NCBI GenBank assembly: GCA_017557625.1
Contig: JAFYYG010000058.1
Coordinates: 1 to 64,000 of the forward strand
DNA: 64,000 nt
Source of the DNA: Muribaculaceae bacterium
GTDB lineage: Bacteria; Bacteroidota; Bacteroidia; Bacteroidales; Muribaculaceae
Direction of reading: 5' to 3'
Positions 39,850-49,556 of the stretch are shown piece by piece. The notes beneath the pieces are model-generated. The model was not told the origin of the DNA, ran no database searches, and saw nothing but the letters and a program-made list of their open reading frames with translations. Each line of letters starts with the position of its first letter. Positions within the stretch are counted from its first letter, which is position 1. A program made the position numbers and the translations under genes.

Positions 39850-41750
39850 TATTTCTTAAGGTTCAACTCGCCGTTAAGCCACTTTTGCTTATAGCGGTTT
39901 ATTATTTCCATGAATTGAGGCGACTTGCGAGCGTTGTTGAGATCATCATCGAGGATTGCATAGTCGAATTCGGTGGCGGTATTGTCTTCGGCGTAATAGC
40001 GCTCCAGGAAGTATAGCGCACGGTCGATATCGCCAAGCAAAGAGTAGACACAAGCGAGGTTGTAGAACGACATCACCTCTGATGGCATATCATTCTCGGT
40101 CTCGGTGGCAGTGGCAGCAAGTTCGGAATTTCGAGCCATTTCATCGAGCATAACTTTTGACTGTTCGGTCTCACCCATATAATACAGGGCAAATATCTTC
40201 CTCTCGTTTGAGCACTCATCGGCACTGATAATCTCTTGCAGTTCCTCACGGGCCATGTCGTTCTTTCCCCACATTGCGAGCACTAAGGCATGATTGTATT
40301 TAGCATCTATGTCATCTTCATACTGCTCACTCCACTCGTCACACACCTCAAGGGCTTTGGCATACTGTCCCTTGTTGATATATCCTCGCACTAACGTCCC
40401 ATAACCCAAAGTAGATTCCTTACCAAAAGCCTTGCAATAGATCTCAGAATCATAAATCTGCTCTTCGTTCATGCCACACCACATTTCTATCCTAATTTTA
40501 GTTTTCAAAAGCTCCTCCTTGATGCTAATGCCTTCGGAGTCTTCAGGCATCCTCAAAGCATAGTTGAGAATTTTAAGAGCTTGAGGAGCATCGCCTAGCA
40601 TATAGTGGCAATCTGCTTTCAACGAGAGAAGAGGTGCTGAAGGTTTGCGCTCCAGCAACTTGTCAAAGCAAATAAGTGCACTACGATAGTCTTTGTCAAA
40701 ATAATACAACAAACCCTCGAAATAGCTCCACTCGGTCGCTACTTGCTTATCATCGTCGTTAACCTCGGACATCTCGGCTTCCAACTGATGCAATTTGCTG
40801 ATTACCATTGTTTTGCAGTCATCATTAACATCATAGATAGTACTTATATTTTGAAAAAGGTTACTTCCCTGGAATTTTTTGTAACAATCAATAGTCTTGT
40901 CAAGGGCTTCTTGATAATTACCCTCTGCTATCAGCATATTAAAGAGCTGCTGATAGGCATCACTATCACTATCGTCATTAGCGATAGCCTTGTTTATGAG
41001 TGTCTTGGCCTTGTCATAATCATTGTTGTCGATATACACTTTTGCCAATTTACACAATGCCTCATTGTCTTCATCAATCTTGTCGCCCAGCTTTGAGGCA
41101 TATTGTAGTGCTTTATCATTGTCGCCGTGGTCCAGACAAAACTTCATGAGTATGTCATAGCTCTGATAGCAAGGCAATATGGTCGCAGCTTGTTCATAGG
41201 CGGCAAGGGCTTTTTCTGTATCTTCAAGATCTACTTGAAGGTTACCATAAGTGATATAGGCTTTACAGAGGTTTTCCTTGTCGGCTGCGGGAATCAATGA
41301 GATTCCTAATTCAAGCATTTCAACAACTTCCGTCTTCACTTGCTTAGACTCTGCAAATCGTTTTTGGATAAGGTTCTCGACCTCATCCTCACTGATTTTG
41401 TTATCTCCATATAACAAATCAATTATAAACATGCTCAAATCACCGGTGTCCTCATTCTCGCGTGCAATGGCAGCACTGCACACCGCATATCCATTGCCAG
41501 GATGCTGCTTGAACTCATCCTGGAGCAAAGTGAGGGCGGCATCATAGTCGATGTCTTCCTCATTATTCTCGTTGTTGAGGATTGCTAGGGCTTTCTTGAA
41601 ATTTGCGCTGTTGCGCCACTTGTTGTGCTTCTTGCTGTCGAAATACTCGGTGCTATCGTCATATCCGCCCGACAGCGTCTGCGCTGTGATTCCCAGATTG
41701 CTGGCAACTATTATTGCCACAATGATTATGAGTGTTGTGAATTGTTTCAT
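39849..41750 (-). CDS. Exported tetratricopeptide-repeat protein
   Basis: Encodes 633 aa. A signal peptide (about residues 1-23, ending GITAQ) precedes many TPR-like helix pairs, for example KALAAYEQAATILP, KALQYASKLGDKI, YDKAKTLINKAIANDDSDS and ALKILNYALRMPED. It continues to the C-terminus (DRALYFLERYYAED, DDDLNNARKSPQFMEIINRYK). TPR arrays mediate protein-protein contacts, so this is likely a periplasmic scaffold. It is a clear paralogue of the preceding gene (shared QHPGNGYAVC/QHPSNGYAVC segment near residue 82), 9 bp apart. Confidence 0.85.
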   Translation of the reverse strand: MKQFTTLIIIVAIIVASNLGITAQTLSGGYDDSTEYFDSKKHNKWRNSANFKKALAILNNENNEEDIDYDAALTLLQDEFKQHPGNGYAVCSAAIARENEDTGDLSMFIIDLLYGDNKISEDEVENLIQKRFAESKQVKTEVVEMLELGISLIPAADKENLCKAYITYGNLQVDLEDTEKALAAYEQAATILPCYQSYDILMKFCLDHGDNDKALQYASKLGDKIDEDNEALCKLAKVYIDNNDYDKAKTLINKAIANDDSDSDAYQQLFNMLIAEGNYQEALDKTIDCYKKFQGSNLFQNISTIYDVNDDCKTMVISKLHQLEAEMSEVNDDDKQVATEWSYFEGLLYYFDKDYRSALICFDKLLERKPSAPLLSLKADCHYMLGDAPQALKILNYALRMPEDSEGISIKEELLKTKIRIEMWCGMNEEQIYDSEIYCKAFGKESTLGYGTLVRGYINKGQYAKALEVCDEWSEQYEDDIDAKYNHALVLAMWGKNDMAREELQEIISADECSNERKIFALYYMGETEQSKVMLDEMARNSELAATATETENDMPSEVMSFYNLACVYSLLGDIDRALYFLERYYAEDNTATEFDYAILDDDLNNARKSPQFMEIINRYKQKWLNGELNLKK

Positions 41751-41759
41751 GACTTCTAA

Positions 41760-43559
41760 TTATTTATTGGTGGGGGTTGCGTTGCTTTTCCAGATGGTTT
41801 TATACTTCTCTACAAGGGTCTTGTATTGTGGCAGCTCGCGCACGCTGTCGAGGCGCCAGTCGCGGTCCATGAACCCGAAATTGTAAGGCATAGAATCGTG
41901 CAGGAAGTGCTTCTCTAGATATTCCAGAGCCTTGTCGCTATCGCCTATTTGGGCAAACACGGTGGTTATGGTATAGCATGATTCGGGTGTTTTCTCATCG
42001 GCACGATTCAGCTGATGATTCTCCCATTCCTGCGCCAGCGAGTTGGCCATCTCGATGGCCTCGTCGCCACGTCCCAGTTCATACAGGGCAACGGCACGAT
42101 AAGGGAGGTCGTCATCAGGCAGTGGGTCAATTTCGGTGATTTGCAGCAAGCTGCGCTGTGCCTCGTCGTCACGTCCCAGACCTTTCAGAGCAGTGGCATA
42201 AAGCGAGAGGGCGCTTGCGCCATCGTCCTTGTCAAGCATGGGTTCAAGGATTGTGGCCGCCTGCGCATAGTCGTGTTCTTGCAGCAATAGTTCGGCAAGG
42301 ATAAAACGTTGAAAAAACTCTGTTTCATCTATATTTTTAACGATTTCCACCCCTGTCATCTTCTCGCTAATCACCTTGCTCGCCATACCTAAGTTCACGA
42401 GCATCACGTCGCGTTCGGTCAGATAGTCACTTCCACCCTCCATCACGGTTGCCGCTTCTATATATTTCAAGGCATTGTCGGTGTCGCCAAGCATATAGTA
42501 GCAATTGGATATCTCGTTATAGACCATAGCCACCCGCTCGGTTTTTTCCACTTTCTTAAAGTATTCGAGAGCGCCTTTGTAGTCCTTCTTTAACTTCATG
42601 ATGCGTCCCAGCATGAAGTTCCAAATCACTTCTTCACCATTCTCGGCAAACATCCTCTGCTTTATTTTTATCTCGGCAAGGTCTGGATTTTTCTCGGCAA
42701 GGTCCAAAAACATTTGTATTGCGTCGCTAAAATCATAATCTGTGATACAGGTCAGCGCCAAGTCCATAGCCTCGCTGTCACGGTCCAATTCTTTTAAAGA
42801 TATTATTTTCAATGATGCAATCTGAATGTCAAGAGCATCCTCATCTTGAGCCTTGAGCATAGCGTTATATTCCTCACACAGCGCAAGGCACTGAGCATAA
42901 TCTTTATTCCTGTAGGCCATAACTGCCAGCACCTTCACGTTGCTGGGGTCGTCGGGACAGAGCTTACGAAGCGCCTGAGCGTCGGCAATGACAACCTCGG
43001 TGTTGCTGAAGCAGAAATCCATGTGCTCATTATACACATCTTCGCAAGGATGCACGGCAATCGCCTTGTTGTAGCACTCTACAACCTGGAGGCTGTCAAG
43101 GTCTTCAAAGTTGCGAAGCATCGAAGCTTTTACGCGATAGGCCTGGCACAGCGCCTCGCCGTCGGTGGTGGGAAGCAGCGACAGACCCTTGTCAAACAGC
43201 GGCAGCGCAGCTCTCATGCCTTTAAATCCCTTCTCTATGGCGATATTTATTTCTTCTTCGCTTCTATCATCACTGTAAATGTTGGTGTACATCTCATTCT
43301 TGGCTGCCGTAAACTGGCACTGCGCAAGGTTGCAGACGGCATATCCGTTGGACGGATGCTGTTTCACTTCCTTCCCAAACATGTCGATAGCATCTTCTAG
43401 GTCATCGTCATTAATAGCATTCACCCCCTTAGCAAAATAATTGCTAGAGGCCCACTTGTTTTGCTTAGTGTTAATAAGTATGCCATTAAAATCTTCGGCG
43501 AGTGCTGTCATGCTCATGGCAAAGAGCAGCGAAGCAAAAAGAAGTTTTCTTGATTTCAT
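41760..43559 (-). CDS. Exported tetratricopeptide-repeat protein (paralogue)
   Basis: Encodes 599 aa. Signal peptide about residues 1-21 (MTALAED), then TPR helix pairs (DAIDMFGKEVKQHPSNGYAV, ALEYFKKVEKTERVAMVYN, DNALKYIEAATVMEG, EAIEMANSLAQEWENHQ, DKALEYLEKHFLHD). It ends GFMDRDWRLDSVRELPQYKTLVEKYK, matching the 'last repeat plus DxDW' ending of many Bacteroidota TPR proteins. First gene of a three-gene run with its paralogue and the small membrane protein. A complete promoter lies 32 bp upstream. Confidence 0.85.
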   Translation of the reverse strand: MKSRKLLFASLLFAMSMTALAEDFNGILINTKQNKWASSNYFAKGVNAINDDDLEDAIDMFGKEVKQHPSNGYAVCNLAQCQFTAAKNEMYTNIYSDDRSEEEINIAIEKGFKGMRAALPLFDKGLSLLPTTDGEALCQAYRVKASMLRNFEDLDSLQVVECYNKAIAVHPCEDVYNEHMDFCFSNTEVVIADAQALRKLCPDDPSNVKVLAVMAYRNKDYAQCLALCEEYNAMLKAQDEDALDIQIASLKIISLKELDRDSEAMDLALTCITDYDFSDAIQMFLDLAEKNPDLAEIKIKQRMFAENGEEVIWNFMLGRIMKLKKDYKGALEYFKKVEKTERVAMVYNEISNCYYMLGDTDNALKYIEAATVMEGGSDYLTERDVMLVNLGMASKVISEKMTGVEIVKNIDETEFFQRFILAELLLQEHDYAQAATILEPMLDKDDGASALSLYATALKGLGRDDEAQRSLLQITEIDPLPDDDLPYRAVALYELGRGDEAIEMANSLAQEWENHQLNRADEKTPESCYTITTVFAQIGDSDKALEYLEKHFLHDSMPYNFGFMDRDWRLDSVRELPQYKTLVEKYKTIWKSNATPTNK

Positions 43560-43590
43560 AGCTATAGTCCTTTATTTTTTTGTTAAACCC

Positions 43591-43622
43591 CAAAGGTAGT
43601 TATAATTTGAGATATTATCAAA
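43591..43622 (-). promoter_or_regulatory. Promoter of the TPR gene cluster
   Basis: Minus strand: TTTG (43622-43619), 20 nt, TACCTTTG (43598-43591), 31 bp before the ATG. Confidence 0.8.
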
Positions 43623-43708
43623 AAAGAAAGAAAAAAAAGTGGTTTTTGCAGCAAAAAACAAGAAAAAACGACAAAAGACGCTATTCTCCTGCCGTTTTCC
43701 TCTTTAAG

Positions 43709-43782
43709 TCGGGGTGAGAGGACTCGAACTTCCGACCTCCACGTCCCGAACGTGGCGCGCTAACCAACTGTGCTACACCCCG
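43709..43782 (-). tRNA. tRNA-Pro (CGG)
   Basis: 74 nt. CGGGGTG pairs with CACCCCG; discriminator A. Anticodon stem-loop CCACG-TTCGGGA-CGTGG gives anticodon CGG. CCA is not encoded. Confidence 0.95.
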
Positions 43783-43802
43783 AACTTTTTGATTTCAGGC
43801 TG

Positions 43803-43810
43803 CAAAGGTA
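43803..43810 (-). promoter_or_regulatory. Bacteroidota -7 box for tRNA-Pro
   Basis: TACCTTTG followed by CA on the minus strand, 20 bp before the tRNA 5' end. Divergent from the box at 43854. Confidence 0.6.
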
Positions 43811-43853
43811 ATAAAAATGTTTTAATATTAGTCTTTTTATGCCGAAAAATCTC

Positions 43854-43861
43854 TATCTTTG
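43854..43861 (+). promoter_or_regulatory. Bacteroidota -7 box for the GNAT-like gene
   Basis: TATCTTTG followed by CA, 28 bp before the ATG at 43890. No -33 TTTG. Confidence 0.55.
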
Positions 43862-43889
43862 CAGTCAAGAAATAACAAAACAAAGAATT

Positions 43890-45023
43890 ATGTCGATTGA
43901 AATTAGAAAAATAGAGCCTACGAAGAAGGAGCTTAGCAAGTATGTGAAGTTTCCTATCGATGTTCTTTACCGTGACAGCAAGTGCTATATTCCGGCCCTC
44001 ATCAGTGATGAGATTGGCACGCTGATGCCTGAGAAGAATCCAGCATTTGACTTCTGTGAGAGTGTCTATTACATGGCCTATCGCGACGGCAAGCCAGTGG
44101 GGCGCATTGCCGGTATCATTAACCACCGCTTCAACGAGACCCATGACAAGAAGGAGGGCCGCTTCGGGTGGGTCGATTTTATTGACGACGATGAGGTGGT
44201 TGACGCTCTCTTCGATGTCGTGAAGAAGTGGGTCAAGGAGAAGGGCATGACCGAGCTAACCGGTCCATTGGGCTTCACCGATATGGACCCCGAGGGTTGC
44301 CTGGTTATGGGCTTTGATGAGATTGGCACCAACGCTACCATCTACAACTACGAATACTATCCCAAGCAGTTGGAACGCATGGGATTTGTCAAGGACGTTG
44401 ATTGGGTGGAGTTCCACATCAAGGTTCCCGAACAGGTTCCCGAGAAGATGCAGCGTATAAGCGACATCGTGAAGAAACGCTACAACCTCGACAACATCAA
44501 ATATACCAACCGCAAGCAGCTTGTCGCCGACTATGGACAAGCAATCTTCAAGCTAATCAACGAGGCGTTTGAGAACCTATTCGGTTACTCGCAGTTGAGC
44601 GAGAGGCAGATAGAGCACTACATCAAGATGTATCTGCCTTACTTGCCACTTGACGACCTCTCGCTCATCATCAAGAACGACACGCGCGAACTGGTGGGCG
44701 TGGGCATCGCGCTGCCATCGCTGTCGCAAGCTCTTATCAAGAACCGCGGACGCCTGTTCCCCTTCGGATGGTATCACATGCTCAAGGCGTTCAAGAAGAA
44801 TGATGTGGTGGATCTACTGCTCGTGGCAGTTAAACCCGAATACCAGAGCAAAGGCGTAAATTCGCTGCTCTTCACCGACCTCATCCCCTGCTTCATCAAA
44901 TTAGGTTATAAATGGGCAGAGAGCAGCCACGAGCTTGAGCACAACGAGATGGTGCAGAAGCAATGGCAATACTTCGAGACCACACTCAACAAGCGCCGCC
45001 GCGCCTATACGATGCCAATTTAA
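43890..45023 (+). CDS. GNAT-fold N-acetyltransferase-like protein
   Basis: Encodes 377 aa from the ATG at 43890; an upstream in-frame ATG would include the promoter. The protein looks like two tandem GNAT-like halves. The N-terminal half has YYMAYRDGKPVGRIAGIINHRFNE and LTGPLGFTDMDPEGCLVMGF. The C-terminal half has LVGVGIALPSLSQAL and LLLVAVKPEYQSKGVNSLLF, the latter resembling the acetyl-CoA binding V(x)PEYRGKG motif. The family is common in Bacteroidota with no known substrate. Codon use is like a well-expressed gene. Confidence 0.8.
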   Translation: MSIEIRKIEPTKKELSKYVKFPIDVLYRDSKCYIPALISDEIGTLMPEKNPAFDFCESVYYMAYRDGKPVGRIAGIINHRFNETHDKKEGRFGWVDFIDDDEVVDALFDVVKKWVKEKGMTELTGPLGFTDMDPEGCLVMGFDEIGTNATIYNYEYYPKQLERMGFVKDVDWVEFHIKVPEQVPEKMQRISDIVKKRYNLDNIKYTNRKQLVADYGQAIFKLINEAFENLFGYSQLSERQIEHYIKMYLPYLPLDDLSLIIKNDTRELVGVGIALPSLSQALIKNRGRLFPFGWYHMLKAFKKNDVVDLLLVAVKPEYQSKGVNSLLFTDLIPCFIKLGYKWAESSHELEHNEMVQKQWQYFETTLNKRRRAYTMPI

Positions 45024-45026
45024 TTA

Positions 45027-45110
45027 ATGCATAATGCACAATGCATAATGCACAATGCATAATGCACAATGCATAATGCACAATGCATAATGCACAATGC
45101 TTAATGCACA
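45027..45110 (+). repeat. 14-bp tandem repeat, six units
   Basis: Six exact-length units of ATGCATAATGCACA, the last with one change. The same words appear singly near 2.1, 5.9-6.05, 28.3 and 59.4 kb. It lies in the spacer before pgi. Confidence 0.92.
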
Positions 45111-45153
45111 ATCAACTAAGAACTAACAACTGATAACTAAAAACTATAATATA

Positions 45154-46467
45154 ATGATTAGCATTTGCAACAAATCGGTCCTCGGGACTATTAGTGAGAA
45201 AGATATTGAAGTGTTGAAACCTCAGGCGCTTGCCGCTGCCACGACTCTTGAGAAGGGCGACGGCGCGGGCAACGATTTCCTGGGTTGGCTGCATCTGCCA
45301 AGTGAGATAACCGCTGCCGAACTCGATGACATCAACGCCAGTGCACGCCAGCTGCGTGAGGAGTGCGAGTATGTCGTGGTAATTGGCATTGGTGGAAGCT
45401 ACTTGGGTGCCAAGGCTGTGATTGAGGCGTTGAGCGATAACTTCGCCGCTTTCAAGCAGAGCGAGGGTGCCAAAGTGGTCTTTGCCGGCAACAACATCGG
45501 CGAGGATTATCTCTACGACCTGATGAAGCTTCTTGAAGGCAAACGCTTTGGCATTGTGGTAATCTCTAAGTCGGGAACCACCACCGAGCCAGCTATCGCT
45601 TTCCGTTTACTCAAGAATATGCTTGAGAAGCAGGTGGGCAAGGAAGTTGCCGGCAAGCGCATAGTGGCTATCACCGATGCCAAGCGCGGTGCTCTGCGCA
45701 GCCTCGCCACTCAGGAGGGCTATAAGACCTACGTCATCGCCGACAATGTGGGCGGACGCTTCTCGGTGCTTACTCCAGTAGGCTTGCTGCCAGTGGCCAT
45801 TGCTGGCTTCGACATCAACGCCCTGGTTGCTGGTGCAGTGGAGATGGAGAAAGCTCCCGCCGACATTATGGTTGACTATGCAGCTACTCGCAACGCTCTG
45901 TATCAGGCAGGCAAGAAGGTGGAGATTCTGGTTAACTTCAACCCCAGTCTGCATTTCCTCGCTGAATGGTGGAAACAACTTTACGGTGAGAGCGAGGGCA
46001 AAGACGGCAAGGGCATCTTCCCCGCCAGCGTCGATTTCACTACCGATCTGCACTCGATGGGGCAGTGGATTCAGGAAGGCGAGCGCACCATCTTCGAGAC
46101 AGTCATCACTGTTGAGAAGCAGCGCAACGAGGTGGTAATCCCCACCGACGATGCCGACCTCGATGGCCTCAACTACATCGCTGGCAAGCGCGTTGACGAG
46201 GTCAACAAGATGGCAGAGCTCGGCACCCGCCTGGCTCACGTTGACGGTGGCGTGCCCTGCATGCTCATCACCCTTCCAGCCCTCAACGAGAAATATCTGG
46301 GCCAACTCATCTACTTCTTCGAGAAAGCCTGCGGCATGAGCGGCTATATGCTCGGTGTCAACCCATTCAACCAACCCGGTGTGGAGGCCTATAAGAAAAA
46401 CATGTTCGCTCTCCTCAACAAGCCCGGCTACGAAGCCCAAAGTGCAGAACTGGCCGCCCGCCTCTAA
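45154..46467 (+). CDS. pgi: Glucose-6-phosphate isomerase
   Basis: Encodes 437 aa, the shorter bacterial form. Interconverts glucose 6-phosphate and fructose 6-phosphate in glycolysis. Sugar-phosphate binding segments are [19 protein letters not shown] (residues ~74-92) and [16 protein letters not shown]. Active-site residues lie in [16 protein letters not shown] and [18 protein letters not shown] (catalytic His/Glu region). The C-terminal lysine helix is near [16 protein letters not shown]. It is a stand-alone gene with a word-repeat spacer before it and a repeat-borne terminator after it. Confidence 0.96.
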   Translation: MISICNKSVLGTISEKDIEVLKPQALAAATTLEKGDGAGNDFLGWLHLPSEITAAELDDINASARQLREECEYVVVIGIGGSYLGAKAVIEALSDNFAAFKQSEGAKVVFAGNNIGEDYLYDLMKLLEGKRFGIVVISKSGTTTEPAIAFRLLKNMLEKQVGKEVAGKRIVAITDAKRGALRSLATQEGYKTYVIADNVGGRFSVLTPVGLLPVAIAGFDINALVAGAVEMEKAPADIMVDYAATRNALYQAGKKVEILVNFNPSLHFLAEWWKQLYGESEGKDGKGIFPASVDFTTDLHSMGQWIQEGERTIFETVITVEKQRNEVVIPTDDADLDGLNYIAGKRVDEVNKMAELGTRLAHVDGGVPCMLITLPALNEKYLGQLIYFFEKACGMSGYMLGVNPFNQPGVEAYKKNMFALLNKPGYEAQSAELAARL

Positions 46468-46479
46468 TCAATGCATAAT

Positions 46480-46550
46480 TGAGCTGCGCCTTGATTAATA
46501 CAGAAAAAACATTTACCGCCACCCTGCAATAGAGTGGCGGTAGTTTTTTG
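46480..46550 (-). repeat. Dispersed ~63-bp repeat containing a terminator, copy B
   Basis: Reverse complement of the sequence at 14497-14557: CAATTGAG...GCGCCTTGATTAAT, then TACCGCCACCCTGCAATAGA and GTGGCGGTA. After the hairpin comes GTTTTTTG, so here it terminates pgi on the plus strand. A-rich sequence on the other side would serve the reverse direction. Confidence 0.8.
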
Positions 46551-46629
46551 CGATTCCCTTGATAGTTATGTGTTGCACTATGCGCTCGCTGGTTGTCGAT
46601 GAAACTTATGCTTGTGCATTTGCCGGCTG

Positions 46630-47922
46630 TTATATGGTGGCTAGGAGTTCAAAAGGTAGTGCACCAGTGATTTTTACGTTATAGAAGTTGCCCGGGGTGA
46701 GGGGAGTGGTCTTGTTAATGAGGACCTCGGGGTCCACTTCGGGGGAGTCGTACTGTGTGCGACCCACGTAGTATTCCTCTTCCTCGCGGTCGATGATTAC
46801 GCGCTGGGTGGTGCCAACTTTGCTCTCTTGAATCTCCATGGAGATAGATTCTTGAAGGTCCATAAGGGCTTCAAGGCGAGATTGTTTCACGTCTTGTGGG
46901 ATGTTGTCTTCAAGATTTTGGGCTGCCCAAGTGCCAGCCTCCTCGCTGTAGGCGAAGGCTCCCATGCGCTCGAAACGTGCCTGTCGCACGAAATCCATCA
47001 ATTCGTCAAATTCCCTGTCGCCCTCGCCTGGGAATCCCACCATTAGCGTTGTGCGTAGGTGCAGTCCCGGCACCTCGTGACGCATACGCTCGATGAGCCG
47101 TAGCGTCTCGTCGCGGGTGATGTGCCGGCGCATGTTGGTGAGCACCTTGTCGCTGATATGCTGGAGGGCGATGTCGAGGTAGTTGCACACGTTGTCGTGC
47201 TGAGCCATCACCGGCATGATGTCCCAAGGGAACTGGGTGGGGTAGGCGTAATGCAGCCTAATCCACTCCACGCCATCGATTGCCGCCATCTGCTCCACCA
47301 GTTTGGGAAGCATCATCTTGCTGTAGAGATCGAGACCATAGCTCGACAGGTCTTGCGCTATCACGTTAAACTCCTTCACACCTCGAGACACGAGGTTTTG
47401 CGTCTCTTCAAGCAATTGCTCCATAGGCACACTCTTGTGGCGGCCCGTGATGAGCGGGATAGCGCAGAAGGCGCAGAAGCGGTTGCAGCCCTCCGAGATT
47501 TTCATGTAGGCGTAATGGGGTGGTGTGGTGAGGATGCGGTCGCTGGCGAGGTCGTCGCGGTAGCTCTTGCCGAGATCGGCAAGTATTTGTTTCCAGTTGA
47601 ACTTGCCATAGAAGTGGTCCACTTCGGGGAGTTCCTCGGTGAGCTCGGCAAGGAATCGCTCGCTGAGGCATCCCATCACCAAGAGTTTCTTGATGCGGCC
47701 TTGTCGCTTGGCTTCGCCCAACTCAAGGATGGTGTTGATAGACTCCTCCTGTGCGTCGGCGATGAATCCGCAGGTGTTTACCACCACAACCTCGCCATCA
47801 ACGTGGCTGGGGTTGTGCTCCACCGTGTAGCCTGCAGCATGCAGCTGACGAATCAGGTGCTCCGAATCAACGAGATTCTTAGAGCACCCGAGGGAAATTA
47901 TGTCAATTTTGTTGCGTTTCAA
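46630..47922 (-). CDS. rimO: Ribosomal protein S12 methylthiotransferase RimO
   Basis: Encodes 430 aa. A radical SAM enzyme that methylthiolates the conserved Asp of ribosomal protein S12. N-terminal UPF0004 domain with cysteines (SLGCSKNLVDSE, VVNTCGFI, LLVMGCLSERF). The radical SAM cluster motif is CNRFCAFCAIP (CX3CX2C) near residues 147-157. The C-terminal TRAM domain includes GTTQRVIIDREEEEYYVGRT. It lies downstream of ftsY, as in other Bacteroidota. Confidence 0.96.
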   Translation of the reverse strand: MKRNKIDIISLGCSKNLVDSEHLIRQLHAAGYTVEHNPSHVDGEVVVVNTCGFIADAQEESINTILELGEAKRQGRIKKLLVMGCLSERFLAELTEELPEVDHFYGKFNWKQILADLGKSYRDDLASDRILTTPPHYAYMKISEGCNRFCAFCAIPLITGRHKSVPMEQLLEETQNLVSRGVKEFNVIAQDLSSYGLDLYSKMMLPKLVEQMAAIDGVEWIRLHYAYPTQFPWDIMPVMAQHDNVCNYLDIALQHISDKVLTNMRRHITRDETLRLIERMRHEVPGLHLRTTLMVGFPGEGDREFDELMDFVRQARFERMGAFAYSEEAGTWAAQNLEDNIPQDVKQSRLEALMDLQESISMEIQESKVGTTQRVIIDREEEEYYVGRTQYDSPEVDPEVLINKTTPLTPGNFYNVKITGALPFELLATI

Positions 47923-48000
47923 GGAAATAACAATCGAGCAATCGAATAGTCGAGTAATCGAGAACTCAAATGCAATTTAATTACAAAAAATAATTCACTT

Positions 48001-48957
48001 TTACTTTCCAAAGAGGGACTTCACGAATTCTTCTTTGCGGAAGATTTGGAGGTCTTCCATGCGCTCGCCGAGACCGATGTATTTCACGGGAATCTGGAAC
48101 TGGTCGCTGATGCCGATTACCACGCCGCCTTTGGCGGTGCCGTCGAGTTTGGTGACTGCCAGGGCGTTGACCTCGGTGGCGGCGACAAACTGCTTGGCCT
48201 GCTCAAAAGCGTTTTGGCCAGTTGAGCCGTCAAGGACGAGAAGCACCTCGTTGGGAGCCTCGGGCAGCACCTTCTTCATGGTGTTCTTGATTTTAGTGAG
48301 CTGGTTCATCAGTCCCACGTTGTTGTGCAATCGGCCTGCGGTGTCGATAATCACCACGTCGGCGTTCTGCGCCTTGGCGCTCGCCACGGTGTCGTAGGCC
48401 ACCGAAGCTGGGTCGGTGCCCATCTTGTGTTTGATTACCGGCACTCCCACGCGCTCGCCCCAGATTTCGAGCTGCTCGTCGGCGGCAGCGCGGTAGGTGT
48501 CGGCGGCACCGAGCACCACTTTGTTGCCCGCCTGGGTGAACTGGTAGGCGAGTTTGCCGATGGTCGTGGTTTTGCCCACACCGTTCACTCCCACCACCAT
48601 GATGACATAAGGTTTCTTGTCGTCATCAACGGTGAAGTCCTCGCGGTTGGCGTTGTCGTTATCGGCTAGCAGCTGCGTGATTTCCTCACACAGCATGTCG
48701 TTGAGCTCGTTGGTTGTGGCATACTTATCGCGCGCCACGCGGTCCTGTATTCGGTCGAGGATTTTGAGGGTGGTATTGACCCCCACATCGCTGGTGATGA
48801 ACACCTCCTCGAGGTTATCGAGCACGTCATCGTCAATCTTCGACTTGCCCGCCACCGCTTTCTTGAGTTTAGAGAACAACCCTTCCTTGGTCTTGTTGAG
48901 GCCACTGTCGAGCGTCTCTTTCTTCTCTTTGCTGAAAAATTTTTTTAAAAAAGCCAT
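48001..48957 (-). CDS. ftsY: Signal recognition particle receptor FtsY
   Basis: Encodes 318 aa. The membrane-associated GTPase that docks SRP-ribosome complexes at the translocon. The acidic A domain is nearly absent; the protein starts with a basic FLKKFFSKEKKE helix and goes directly into the N domain. G-domain motifs: GVNGVGKTTTIGKLA (G1), DTYRAAADEQL (G2), DTAGRLHNN (G3) and TKLDGTAKGG (G4). Terminal GERMEDLQIF is conserved. The gene is 78 bp upstream of rimO. Confidence 0.97.
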   Translation of the reverse strand: MAFLKKFFSKEKKETLDSGLNKTKEGLFSKLKKAVAGKSKIDDDVLDNLEEVFITSDVGVNTTLKILDRIQDRVARDKYATTNELNDMLCEEITQLLADNDNANREDFTVDDDKKPYVIMVVGVNGVGKTTTIGKLAYQFTQAGNKVVLGAADTYRAAADEQLEIWGERVGVPVIKHKMGTDPASVAYDTVASAKAQNADVVIIDTAGRLHNNVGLMNQLTKIKNTMKKVLPEAPNEVLLVLDGSTGQNAFEQAKQFVAATEVNALAVTKLDGTAKGGVVIGISDQFQIPVKYIGLGERMEDLQIFRKEEFVKSLFGK

Positions 48958-49025
48958 ATATAAGTGTAAAGTGTTAAATTTTAAGTGTTGAGTGGGCTGC
49001 GACTCGTCGCAGCATAGGTAGCATT

Positions 49026-49054
49026 CCCCGATTCCCGATCTCCGATCTCCGATC
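49026..49054. repeat. Spacer repeat of CCGATTCCCGATC type
   Basis: CCCGATTCCCGATCTCCGAT words between luxS and ftsY, related to 11479-11513 and 28196-28240. Confidence 0.7.
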
Positions 49055-49060
49055 CACCTC

Positions 49061-49540
49061 TTATGGATAAACTAGGTTTTGGGGTTGTATGTTGTTGAGG
49101 ATTTCCACGAGGAATTTGCGGGCTTCCCATTTTGCCATGGGGAGGTTGTTGAGCATGTAGTTTCCGCATTCCTGCGCACTGGCGCCGGGGATGTCGTCAT
49201 CGAAATTGGCGATGAACGTGAACAGTTCCCGCATCAGCGGCACTATGTCACTCGACTCAAGGTCACCTTGCAGCAGCAGGTAGTTGCCGGTGCAGCATCC
49301 CATAGGCCCCCAGTACACCACTTTGCTGCCCCACTCTGGATGATTTCGCAGGAAAGTGGCAGCCAGGTGCTCGATGGTGTGGAGGGCACTCTGGCTCACT
49401 GCTGGCTCACGGTTGGGGAGCTTCATGCGTATGTCGAAGGTAGTGATAGTGCCTCCGCCTTCTATCTTGTCTTTTCGCGACACATAAATGCCTCGCAAAA
49501 GCTTGGTGTGGTCGATGGTAAAACTTGCTATTTTTTCCAT
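49061..49540 (-). CDS. luxS: S-ribosylhomocysteine lyase
   Basis: Encodes 159 aa. Cleaves S-ribosylhomocysteine to homocysteine and DPD, the precursor of autoinducer-2, as part of the activated methyl cycle. The iron/zinc site is HTIEH (His53/His57) plus the later Cys in [26 protein letters not shown] and [13 protein letters not shown] (catalytic Cys) are also typical. The gene is 16 bp downstream of mtnN, so the two steps of SAH detoxification are cotranscribed. Confidence 0.97.
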   Translation of the reverse strand: MEKIASFTIDHTKLLRGIYVSRKDKIEGGGTITTFDIRMKLPNREPAVSQSALHTIEHLAATFLRNHPEWGSKVVYWGPMGCCTGNYLLLQGDLESSDIVPLMRELFTFIANFDDDIPGASAQECGNYMLNNLPMAKWEARKFLVEILNNIQPQNLVYP

Positions 49541-49556
49541 AGTCTAAAGGGTGTTG

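Noticed and set aside
45027..45110. CRISPR array
   Set aside because: The array is uninterrupted tandem repeats without spacers and there are no cas genes. The same holds for 50321-50400 and 59248-59375.
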